A stretch of 64,000 bases of DNA. It comes from Hygrocybe punicea (lineage: Eukaryota; Basidiomycota; Agaricomycetes; Agaricales; Hygrophoraceae). The first letter of the stretch is position 1. Every line of letters starts with the position of its first letter. A program made the position numbers and the translations under genes. The stretch covers positions 3,162,001-3,226,000 of the forward strand of contig OY744472.1 in the NCBI GenBank assembly GCA_963556145.1, written 5' to 3'. The notes below the pieces were generated by a model, which saw only the letters and a program-made list of their open reading frames with translations, was not told the DNA's origin and searched no databases. Positions 48,201-59,400 of this stretch are shown here, piece by piece.

Positions 48201-50093
48201 CAGTTACCACCAGTTGGAGGTGCACCATTGTACAGTGGAACAGTTGGCACTCAGACCACATCAGCCTTGACAACACACTCTCAGGAAACAGCCATTGGAA
48301 GAGCACTCTGGCATCAAGTGACCACAGTTGTGATTCTCAGAGAAAACATGAGACAGAGGACACAAACAACTGAGGATGCATTGTTCAGAACTGCCCTTGT
48401 CAACATGCGCTATGGCAAGTGTACTGCACATGACATTCAATTTTTGAGAACCATAATTGCAGGCAAATGTTCAGACCAGCCCAACATTGCCTCCAAAAAT
48501 TTTAGAAATGTTCCTATCATATGTGGTATTCACTCACAGAAGGATCAGATTAATCTTCTTGGATGTGAAAGATTTGCTTCAGACACCAACCAGAACTTGA
48601 CCAACCTCTATTCCATTGACAAGTGGGGAAAAGACAAGGATTCCGTGAGAAGCAAGTCCAAATCTAAAGCTATACATCAATCCAGTGACATAGACTTTGA
48701 TACACACAGAGATATGGAAAGTGCGACATGCGGCAACTGATAACTTTGCAGGAAAACTCTCATTGTATTTTGGTATGCCTGTGATGCTTCGCAATAATGA
48801 TGCCACTGAACTCTGCATGACAAATGGACAAGAAGGATTTGTTGTTGGCTGGCAGTCAATGAAAGCAAGTCATGGCAAAAGAGTACTTGACACTTTGTTT
48901 GTTGAACTGGACAAACCTCCAAAGCTGGTGCAGATTCCAGGACTTCCTAACAATGTAGTGCCTAATGTAAAAAACACCAAGACAATTCAGTGTGTATTTC
49001 CAAGTGACCTGAAGGAATCCATTGAGAGACAACAAGTTTGGGTGCTACCTAACTTTGCAATGACTGCTCATGCTGCTCAAGGAAAAACACGTCCATTCAA
49101 TGTTGTACATTTAAACAGTTGCTTCAACCACATGTCATATTATTCTTCATTGTCTAGGAGTGCCTCTGCTGCTGGAACTATAATAATTCAAGGCTTTGAC
49201 ACTAAAGTGATAACTAGAGGTTGTTCTGGATATCTTAGACAAGAATTTAGAGAACTAGAATTGCTTGATGAGATTACCAGGATCAGATATGAAGGTGCTT
49301 TACCTGAACACATTGATTCTGGTACACGCTCTGTTATGCTTCGAAGTTTTCAGCAGTGGAAGGGAATTCACTATGTTCCTGCCAAAACTGATACTGCTAT
49401 TAAATGGTCATCAACTGATCCACTCATATTGGCTTATAGAATCCCTGACAGCCCATGGCAATTGGTTGAAAAAGGCAAAGGCAAACAGAAAGCAGCTGTA
49501 GTTGCAACTTCATTTGTTCCAGCAAAAGGCTCAGTTACTATTGCTTCCACCCACAAACATTCACTTGACACAACCAATGAACCAGTAGCTAAAAGGCCTC
49601 GGATCACCAAAGACCATGTCAACAAAGGATCAACAAGCAAGCAACAGGTCATTAATTCTCCAGCTGGACTGATCTGGGATAGAAATAACTACAGCTGTGC
49701 ATATGACTCATTGTTAGTGATTCTGTTCAATCTGTGGAAAGACAATCATGCAGAGTGGTGCACAGTATTCAGAAGCATGAATGATCATTTGACCACATTG
49801 TCTCATGGTTTTCCTCAGGTGTTGCACAAAAGTGTGGCATTTGAACAGCTCAGAGATCATCTTAGAACTACACTGCATAACATGAATCCTACAGACTTTC
49901 CTAGAGGCACTGTGGGCGTCAGTGTTACAAATCTGGCTATCAATGACATTGTAGCCTCTTCTCAACATGAATGTTCTCAATGTGACTTTGCAGAAGAACC
50001 CATTGATGATAGACTAGGCTATGTGTTACATGCTGATGACACTATTAAACAGTCTACCATGAATTGGATTGATACCTTGGCACAGAAAACCAC
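45210..50093 (+). pseudogene. Helitron family-1 Rep-helicase, central and C-terminal parts
   Basis: Continuation of 8709-11544. Rep nuclease with HMHMLLW near 45590 and AYISDYITK near 46230; helicase with GMAGTGKSQ near 47845, FIDEVSML near 48075, GDFAQLPP near 48195 and NFAMTAHAAQGKTR near 49055; then YSCAYDSL near 49690 of the C-terminal protease-like region. Breaks: a 23-bp tandem duplication (two copies of ttcttggtgggatagatat, near 45890-45925) that shifts the frame, in-frame TGA 46338-46340, and a one-base loss near 48711. At 50093 an element is inserted in a Thr codon; the protein resumes at 51354. The product is not functional as it stands. Confidence 0.92.
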
Positions 50094-51353
50094 TTGTTTA
50101 GTGGGCCAGTGCTGTGCATGGCATGAACGAGTTCTTTTTTTCTCCTTCTCACTTTCATCATAGCAACCTCTCACTATAGCAACATAAAAAGTAGAAAAAA
50201 TCCAACTGCATAGCGTATCTCGACCTCCTCTCCCACTGTCATGTCTTCTTTGCTTCATCATTATGCAGCCAAAAAAGGAAGCAACATGTCAACTATCAAA
50301 TACAACTGCCTTTAAACAGTATGATAATAATTGACTTACATTTCCTCAACCCTACTTCTCCATAACCTTGCTGTACAACAGATGATAACATGAAGACAGC
50401 TGTGCTTGAGTAGGCCAATGTTGCATATGGCATGAACAAAGTCTTGTTTCTGTTATTGAATTTTTATTTGTATGATTATTACGAATATCGATAAGTGATT
50501 TTGCTTGAAATATATAATTAGCATATAATATATACAGCAATATCACTTTGAGTTATATGTTTTAAGTAAAAATATCATTATATCATCTGAATTACACTAA
50601 TTTCTGCTTATATGGCTGATATTTCCATATATAGTAACAGTAGACACATGTGACTATAACTCGTGTGATCACCTCAAAATTTAGCATGTATAGTGTAAAA
50701 TTGCCTTATATGGTTAGACTGGTCACATGTGACTATCACCATTGCGATCAGCAAAAAATTTGCTATACAATATCAGAAATTGTCTTATATGGTTAGACTG
50801 GTCGCGTCTGACTGTCACATCTGACACCCGAAATGATAATATTAGTCAGCAGTTCGATGTTCAGTGGAATCTGATAGGAATTGAGGCCAGGATAAATATT
50901 TTGAATATAATTATATTTGTGTAATGAATATGATGAGCAGTATGTGATTGAGCATATATTATGCAAAATTACCATATATGGTTAGACTGGTTACATGTGA
51001 CTGTCACACCTGGCCTGAAATGTTTATATTAGTGAGCAGTTCAATTTTCAGCTAATTCCGATGAGAACTGAAGGCAGTATGAATATTTTGAATATAATTG
51101 GGAGGTAATTTGTCTTGTGTGAGACATCCCATATTTGGATGCTTATGTAAGCCACTCCAAACATGGCCCAGATTTTATGTTACATTTCAGCATAAGAAGT
51201 AGAATCATATCTCTCGCCCAAAAAGAATTTCTCTATAGGCGATGCACAAACATTAATGAATGAATGAATGAATTAATTAATTAATTAATTAAGAACCTTC
51301 ACTGAACCAGGTCTGATAAAGAACGAGTCTTTTAATAAATTAAAAGAACTCGT
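50094..51353 (-). mobile_element. Non-autonomous Helitron-like element (copy 1)
   Basis: Inserted in the helicase gene: joining 50093 to 51354 restores KTTNRRCPDC in frame. On the minus strand it begins ACGAGTTCTT with the terminal hairpin and taat tract (51353-51266) and ends with aagaactcgt, the GCCA/TGGC stem and CTAAACAA (50094). The body has three or four subrepeats around ggttagactggtcacatgtgac (50700, 50790, 50980) and an older inverted Helitron terminus near 50405-50445. No coding capacity. It shares its 3' terminus with the autonomous family-1 Helitron at 8361, which probably mobilises it. Confidence 0.8.
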
Positions 51354-51613
51354 AAATAGAAGATGTCCTGATTGCAACAGCAGAATGAATCAACTTGTAT
51401 TTTATAATGAAGCACCACACATCCTTGTTCTAGAGTATCCATTCAAAAATATTGAAACCAGTCATAGACTAGAATTGGTTTCAGAGACTGGCACAAAGAC
51501 ATTAGAACTTAGAGGCATTGTATATCATGGTCAATATCATTTCACCTCACGTATTATTACTACACAGAAACATGTATGGTATCATGATGGAATGATTACA
51601 GGCAACTCTTGTT
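51354..51613 (+). pseudogene. Helitron family-1, last coding fragment
   Basis: 260 bp encoding the end of the protease-like region: CPDCNSRMNQLVFY, RGIVYHGQYHFTSRI and VWYHDGMITG. It lies between two non-autonomous elements in opposite orientation and breaks off where the second element starts. The last about 30 codons seen at 8040-8119 are missing. Confidence 0.88.
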
Positions 51614-52657
51614 ACGAGTTCTTTTAATTTATTAAAAGACTCGTTCTTTATCAGACCAGGCTCAGTGAGGATTCGTAATTAATTAATTAATTGATTAATA
51701 AAGTTGATTGCATGTAGAGGACTTTTTTTTTAGGCAAGAGATATGATTCTACTTGATGATCTGGAAAATCACATGTGATTGTGGCCATGTTTGGACAAGC
51801 TTACATAAGCATCCAAATATGGGTTGCTTCAAAAAAATCAAATTACCTTTCAATTATATTCAAAATATTCATACTGGCTTCAATTCTGATTAGAATCAGC
51901 TGAAAATTGAACTGCTGACTAATATAACCATTTCGGGCATTGTGTGACAGTCACATGTTACCAATCTAACCATATGAGGTAATTTTTGATATTATATACT
52001 AATTTTTGTGCTGATCACAATGGTGACAGTCACATCTGACCATTCTAACCATATGAGGTAACTTCACATATAATCATCCAAATATATCTTGCTAAGACAA
52101 ATTAGCTTTCAATTACATGCAAAATCTTCAGACTTCAATTCTTATCGGAATCAGCTGAAAATTGAACTACTGACTAATATAATCATTTCGGGTCAGGTGT
52201 GACAGTCACATGTGACCAATCTAACCATATAAGGTAAATTTTGATATTATATAGCAATTTCTTTGCTGATCACAATAGTGACAGTCACATATGACCAGTC
52301 CAACTATATAAGGCAACTTTATACGATATATGCTAAATTTTGAGCTGATCACAGGAGTCATAGTCACATGTGACCAAAGTTACTACATATGGACATATCA
52401 GCTATATAAGCAGAAATGAGCTCAACTTAAATAATATACTGATATTTTTACTTAAAACATAAAATTCAATCTGATATAGCCATATATATACATTATCCTA
52501 TATGCAACATGTATATTTCAAGTAACATCACTTATCGATGTTTATTGTCTTATACTATATGTAACATATATAATGTAATTGCTTATTTTATCATGAAAGT
52601 GGAGAGAGGGAAAAAAGAACTCGTTCATGCCATGCGCAGCACTGGCCCACTAAACAA
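51614..52657 (+). mobile_element. Non-autonomous Helitron-like element (copy 2)
   Basis: Begins ACGAGTTCTT with the terminal hairpin and taat tract. The body has subrepeats of gtgacagtcacatgtgacca (51945, 52025, 52200, 52280) and ends at CTAAACAA (52650-52657). It is homologous to copy 1 in inverted orientation, and its last 227 bp match 8362-8588. Confidence 0.82.
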
Positions 52658-52731
52658 GTTAATTAATTACGAACCCTCACTGAACCAGGTCTGATAAAGA
52701 ACGAGTCTTTTAATAAATTACAAGAACTCGT
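52658..52731 (-). mobile_element. Isolated 5' end of a third non-autonomous copy
   Basis: taat tract, ggtctgataaagaacgag and hairpin ending ACTCGT at 52731, directly joined to the 3' end of copy 2. The rest of this copy is missing. Together the two ends give the 51614-52731 block inverted termini of about 80 bp. Confidence 0.7.
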
Positions 52732-53519
52732 AATATCAGAGTATGTAGAATGAGACTGGGATAAATGAATGATCTGCACTTACCCTCTCTGCATACCTGT
52801 TATATAAGTGATAATGGATGGCACAAAAATTATATCCTTCCTTTCTCGAGTCATCCTCAAAGAATTCTCCCTTATAAAGTACAGATATCAGATGTGGGAG
52901 AAGAGCCCAGAAATCTGGAATAGTAGAGGGCATGTGTATCAGGAGTAGTGCTGCAAATTGATTGTCCTGATCTCTGAGATGGAGACATTTACTATAAATG
53001 ATCAGTAGTAGCGCAACTTCAGTCAAGTCCCAAAAACTCACTTTTCCATGATATCTGTGTCAAATTTGACATAACCTTAAATTTGACGTAACCTTTATGT
53101 CCTGACTGCAATAGAGCAGACACCTGTATATCTCATGTCAGTTTAGGCTTATCTATAGATTTTTTCTATCACTTTCCAGCTGTTGTACAGACGCCATTGA
53201 TGGAGCCCGAGTGGCTATCTCTCTCTGAGCCTCTGTCCAATCTACTATGTTCTCAGGTGTCACAGGACAGGGCTGACTGGTGGTGGTGATTGGTACTGTT
53301 ACCCTGACAGTAGACATTGCTAGATAATCCTTATCAGCCCTGTCAGCTCTAGCAGAGATAGCAGAGACATCTGGCGGCAGATACCATAAGGGTGATCTGG
53401 CAGGTGGCACTTCAGGCCACTCGATTTCCTAAACTTGTAGATGTAACTGAATGGGTCGTATGTCACTTCTACATGTTGAGAAACGACAGGTCTGGCCCAG
53501 GGCTAATATTCATGTCCAT

Positions 53520-53635
53520 GGGCTGTCCCTGGGCTGTCCCTGGGCTGTCCCTGGTCCAAAGCATTGGGACAATGGGATGTCCCAGGAACATGGGATGTCC
53601 CTGGTGCCAGGGGGTCTTTTGGGATGTCCCAAACT
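53520..53635 (+). repeat. TGTCCCTGG minisatellite, small block
   Basis: Short tandem copies of ggctgtccct and gggatgtccc. The mirror block is at 59320-59395 with two fewer 11-bp units. Confidence 0.8.
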
Positions 53636-54084
53636 AATTTTTGGATATTTTTTTGAGATTTTTTTTTTGCTGTGGCCACAATGATAGTGTGGTTATTGGT
53701 CAATGGAATGTTAGTAGCCATCATATACAACATATGATAGCTGTATAGCTACATGCATGTGACCACAGCCAATTCAGGTGGATGATGTTGGTTGTCAAGA
53801 TTGCAATCATATAGCTACTTAGTCTTCATGACAGAGCATATTTAATTATGATGGACAAGGAAAAGGAATTGAACTAGAAGAGAACAATTAATATTCTTTG
53901 ACATAATATTGAGAAGCTGCTTAAAGAACATTCTGCTCATGGAACTGACTGTATGATCTACTATTCAAACTAAATATTAGTAGATGTTAGCCAATCAAAA
54001 TGCAACATGTTGATTTGTCTCCAGAATGTTCTGAGATTCAAGAGAATGAACTGGGAGAGTGTAGAGATATCGTATGAAAGGACA

Positions 54085-54435
54085 GTGGGACATCCCATCA
54101 GAGTCCTGGAACATCCTATTACAATCCTGGGATGTCCCAGTGACATCCCTGGGACATCCCACTATAGACCTGGGACATCCCCATACAGACCTGGGACAGC
54201 CCATTAGAGACCTGGGACGTCCCTGGGACAGCCCTGGGATATCCCCATACAGACCTGGGACGTCCCTGGGACAGCCCTGGGACAGCCCAGTAGAGACCTG
54301 GGACATCCCTGGGACATCCCCATACAGACCTGGGACAGCCCATTAGAGTCCTGGGATGTCCCTGGGACAGCCCTGGGACAGCCTTGGAACAGCCCTGGGA
54401 CAGCCCTGGGACAGCCCAATAGAGACCTGAGACAT
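54085..54435 (+). repeat. CCTGGGACATCCC minisatellite
   Basis: About 20 units of cctgggaca(t/g)cccyatagaga/c with spacer variants. Mirrored at 58505-58855. All six frames stay open across it in places, so its frames (PGTSLGQPWD-like) are artefacts. Confidence 0.85.
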
Positions 54436-54504
54436 GCAACTACTTAAAATAGATATAGCAAATTAAATAATTATTTTACCTAAATACATGGTATTCTACT
54501 TCAT

Positions 54505-54750
54505 CAGGGGAGAGGCAGGGAGGTGGAGGTGGAGGAGAGGACAGGAGAGGGGGCAATGGCAGGGGGAATGGCAGGGGGTTGGCAGGGGGAGAAGGGGCAG
54601 GAGGTGGATGGGAGGTGGGGATGGTGGATGGTAGGCAGGAGGAGAAGGGGCAGGTTAGGAAGGGGGAGAAGGGGTAGGAGCCAGTCAGGGGGAGAAGAGA
54701 AAGGAGGGGGGAGGAGGGGAAGAGGAAAAGGGAGGGACCAACACAATTAC
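54505..54750 (+). repeat. Purine (G/A) tract
   Basis: About 240 bp that is almost all G and A on this strand (ggggagaaggggcagg type), mirrored as a C/T tract at 58190-58435. Able to form triplex or quadruplex DNA. Confidence 0.8.
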
Positions 54751-54779
54751 ATACCGGTGTTCCCCTGGTGTCCACGCCC

Positions 54780-55560
54780 CTCCGCGTCCTAGCCCTCATC
54801 CCCGTCCTCGTCGCCCTCGTCGTCCCCGTCGCCGTCCTCGTCCCGGTCCCGGTCCCGGTCCCCACCATTGTCCCGGTCATCATTGTTGTTGTTGTTGTTG
54901 TCCCCGTCCCCGTCCTCGTCCTCGTCCCGGTCCTGGTCCTAGTCTTCGTCCTCGTCCCCGTCATCCTCGTCCCCATCCCCGTCATTGTCGTTATCGTTGT
55001 CGTTGTTGTCCCCATCCCCATCCCCATCCTCGTCGTCCCCATCCCCATCCCCGTCATTGTCGTCCCCATCCCCATCCCCGTCCTGGTCGTCCTCGTCATC
55101 CTGGTCGTCCTCGTCATCCTCATCATCCTCATCGTCCTCGTCGTCCTCGTTGTCCCCGTCGTTGTCGTTGTCGTACCCGTCCTCATCGTTACCGCGTGGC
55201 CCTGTGCCGGTTTGTGTTGTCGTTGCCGTCCCGTTTGCCATCCCGTCCTCGCCGTTTCTGTCCTCATCGTCCCTGTTGCCGTCGTCCTTGGCTCCGTGTC
55301 CTCGTCGTCCCGTTCCCCCGTCCCGGTCGTCCTCGATTCTGTCGTCCGTCGTCCATTGTTCCCATCCCCGTCCCCATGCCCGCTGCCCTCCTCGTCATCC
55401 TCGCCTTCGTTGGCCCTGCCCGTTGTCGTCTTCCCGTTGTCGTAGTTCCCTGTCATCGTCCTCCCTGTTCTCGCCGTCATCGCATTCATCCTCGTTCGTG
55501 TCTTCATTTACGCCGTCGCCATCATTCCCGTCGTCCTCCTTGTTGTCGTGGCCCACCTGG
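54780..55560 (+). repeat. GTC/CCC triplet-like tract
   Basis: Long run of cgtcctcgtccccgtc-type units, mirrored at 57380-58155 as gacgaggacggggatg. It stays open on both strands (Asp/Glu-, Ser- or Val-rich), which is why long frames such as 54476-55507 appear. Not a gene. Confidence 0.8.
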
Positions 55561-56325
55561 GTTGTTCCCGTTCACGGCTGCGTCCTCCGTCTCCTTGTCG
55601 CCTGCACCATTGTTGTTGCCACGTTCGCGTTCGTTTGGCACGAGGGTGCGGGAAAAAAACCTACAAGTGTGTTTAAGTAGTCAGTGGAATGAAGAAAAAA
55701 GATAAAGAACACTTACCTAGGGTGCTCTAGCATCTGCACCCATTGTCGCGTCATTGTTGAAAACGACAAGTCATGTTGAACTCGCACACGAGAATTTCAA
55801 CCGGAATTTGCTGATATCCCAAATGGGGTCGAGTTGCCATATAGGGAAGGGTGGCTGGAATTTCTGATTATTATTACATGTACTACAACACCTCAATGGC
55901 CAGGGCAAGACCCTGAAGAGATGTAAGTATAATATACCTATCCCACAGGGAGTTTTTGTATTTTATTTTATTTTATATGGGGAGATATTCACAATGCATT
56001 CTATGCCTCTGCCAAAAATGGACCCTTAAACACCTAACTTTGCGACTACACATCTGAAAATCTAAAATTAATTCTAGGGGTACTAAGGAAGGTGTACATT
56101 GTGTTCCAGACAAATGCCTGGTAGTTGGTGGTACAGGGAATGTGTTAGGGCCAAAATGGTGTTGGATCTTTGCATTGTAGCTAGACAATCAAAAGTCCGT
56201 ATAAACAGATATAATCATGAATGGATTGTGAGTGACAAGTTCATCATATTTTGGCCCCAACACATTCCCTGCACCACCAACTACCAGGCACTTGTCTGGA
56301 ACACAATGTACACCTAACCTAGCAC

Positions 56326-56425
56326 NNNNNNNNNNNNNNNNNNNNNNNNNNNNNNNNNNNNNNNNNNNNNNNNNNNNNNNNNNNNNNNNNNNNNNNNNNN
56401 NNNNNNNNNNNNNNNNNNNNNNNNN
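56326..56425. other. Assembly gap of 100 N with a duplicated flank
   Basis: The 431 bp before the gap (55895-56325) and the 431 bp after it (56426-56856) appear identical in the same orientation. This is the usual mark of two contig ends that overlap but were not merged. Removing one copy and the Ns leaves a single palindrome with an 80-90-bp loop around 56162-56245. Confidence 0.85.
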
Positions 56426-59400
56426 AATGGCCAGGGCAAGACCCTGAAGAGATGTAAGTATAATATACCTATCCCACAGGGAGTTTTTGTATTTTATTTT
56501 ATTTTATATGGGGAGATATTCACAATGCATTCTATGCCTCTGCCAAAAATGGACCCTTAAACACCTAACTTTGCGACTACACATCTGAAAATCTAAAATT
56601 AATTCTAGGGGTACTAAGGAAGGTGTACATTGTGTTCCAGACAAATGCCTGGTAGTTGGTGGTACAGGGAATGTGTTAGGGCCAAAATGGTGTTGGATCT
56701 TTGCATTGTAGCTAGACAATCAAAAGTCCGTATAAACAGATATAATCATGAATGGATTGTGAGTGACAAGTTCATCATATTTTGGCCCCAACACATTCCC
56801 TGCACCACCAACTACCAGGCACTTGTCTGGAACACAATGTACACCTAACCTAGCACTCCTAGAATTAATTTTAGATTTTTCAGACGTGTACTCGCAAAGT
56901 TAGCTGTTCAAGGGTCCAATTTTGGCAGAGGCATAAAATGCATGGTGAATATCTCCACATATAAAATGAAATAAAATACACAAACTCCCCTCAGGGTAGG
57001 TATATCATACTTACATCTCTTCAGGGTCTTGCCCTGGCCATTGAGGTGTTGTAGTACATGTAATAATAATCAGAAATTCCAGCCACCCTTCCCTATATGG
57101 CAACTCGACCCCATTTGGGATATCAGCAAATTCCGGTTGAAATTCTCGTGTGCGAGTTCAACATGACTTGTCGTTTTCAACAATGACGCGACAATGGGTG
57201 CAGATGCTAGAGCACCCTAGGTAAGTGTTCTTTATCTTTTTTCTTCATTCCACTGACTACTTAAACACACTTGTAGGTTTTTTTCCCGCACCCTCGTGCC
57301 AAACGAACGCGAACGTGGCAACAACAATGGTGCAGGCGACAAGGAGACGGAGGACGCAGCCGTGAACGGGAACAACCCAGGTGGGCCACGACAACAAGGA
57401 GGACGACGGGAATGATGGCGACGGCGTAAATGAAGACACGAACGAGGATGAATGCGATGACGGCGAGAACAGGGAGGACGATGACAGGGAACTACGACAA
57501 CGGGAAGACGACAACGGGCAGGGCCAACGAAGGCGAGGATGACGAGGAGGGCAGCGGGCATGGGGACGGGGATGGGAACAATGGACGACGGACGACAGAA
57601 TCGAGGACGACCGGGACGGGGGAACGGGACGACGAGGACACGGAGCCAAGGACGACGGCAACAGGGACGATGAGGACAGAAACGGCGAGGACGGGATGGC
57701 AAACGGGACGGCAACGACAACACAAACCGGCACAGGGCCACGCGGTAACGATGAGGACGGGTACGACAACGACAACGACGGGGACAACGAGGACGACGAG
57801 GACGATGAGGATGATGAGGATGACGAGGACGACCAGGATGACGAGGACGACCAGGACGGGGATGGGGATGGGGACGACAATGACGGGGATGGGGATGGGG
57901 ACGACGAGGATGGGGATGGGGATGGGGACAACAACGACAACGATAACGACAATGACGGGGATGGGGACGAGGATGACGGGGACGAGGACGAAGACTAGGA
58001 CCAGGACCGGGACGAGGACGAGGACGGGGACGGGGACAACAACAACAACAACAATGATGACCGGGACAATGGTGGGGACCGGGACCGGGACCGGGACGAG
58101 GACGGCGACGGGGACGACGGGGGCGACGAGGACGGGGATGAGGGCTAGGACGCGGAGGGGCGTGGACACCAGGGGAACACCGGTATGTAATTGTGTTGGT
58201 CCCTCCCTTTTCCTCTTCCCCTCCTCCCCCCTCCTTTCTCTTCTCCCCCTGACTGGCTCCTACCCCTTCTCCCCCTTCCTAACCTGCCCCTTCTCCTCCT
58301 GCCTACCATCCACCATCCCCACCTCCCATCCACCTCCTGCCCCTTCTCCCCCTGCCAACCCCCTGCCATTCCCCCTGCCATTGCCCCCTCTCCTGTCCTC
58401 TCCTCCACCTCCACCTCCCTGCCTCTCCCCTGATGAAGTAGAATACCATGTATTTAGGTAAAATAATTATTTAATTTGCTATATCTATTTTAAGTAGTTG
58501 CATGTCTCAGGTCTCTATTGGGCTGTCCCAGGGCTGTCCCAGGGCTGTTCCAAGGCTGTCCCAGGGCTGTCCCAGGGACATCCCAGGACTCTAATGGGCT
58601 GTCCCAGGTCTGTATGGGGATGTCCCAGGGATGTCCCAGGTCTCTACTGGGCTGTCCCAGGGCTGTCCCAGGGACGTCCCAGGTCTGTATGGGGATATCC
58701 CAGGGCTGTCCCAGGGACGTCCCAGGTCTCTAATGGGCTGTCCCAGGTCTGTATGGGGATGTCCCAGGTCTATAGTGGGATGTCCCAGGGATGTCACTGG
58801 GACATCCCAGGATTGTAATAGGATGTTCCAGGACTCTGATGGGATGTCCCACTGTCCTTTCATACGATATCTCTACACTCTCCCAGTTCATTCTCTTGAA
58901 TCTCAGAACATTCTGGAGACAAATCAACATGTTGCATTTTGATTGGCTAACATCTACTAATATTTAGTTTGAATAGTAGATCATACAGTCAGTTCCATGA
59001 GCAGAATGTTCTTTAAGCAGCTTCTCAATATTATGTCAAAGAATATTAATTGTTCTCTTCTAGTTCAATTCCTTTTCCTTGTCCATCATAATTAAATATG
59101 CTCTGTCATGAAGACTAAGTAGCTATATGATTGCAATCTTGACAACCAACATCATCCACCTGAATTGGCTGTGGTCACATGCATGTAGCTATACAGCTAT
59201 CATATGTTGTATATGATGGCTACTAACATTCCATTGACCAATAACCACACTATCATTGTGGCCACAGCAAAAAAAAATCTCAAAAAAATATCCAAAAATT
59301 AGTTTGGGACATCCCAAAAGACCCCCTGGCACCAGGGACGTCCCATGTCCCTGGGACATCCCATTGTCCCAATGCTTTGGACCAGGGACAGCCCATGGAC

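Noticed and set aside
54476..55507. Long open frames on both strands in the GTC-rich tract and its mirror (57430-58461)
   Set aside because: Low-complexity triplet DNA stays open in several frames at once; composition, mirror symmetry and lack of any domain argue against genes.
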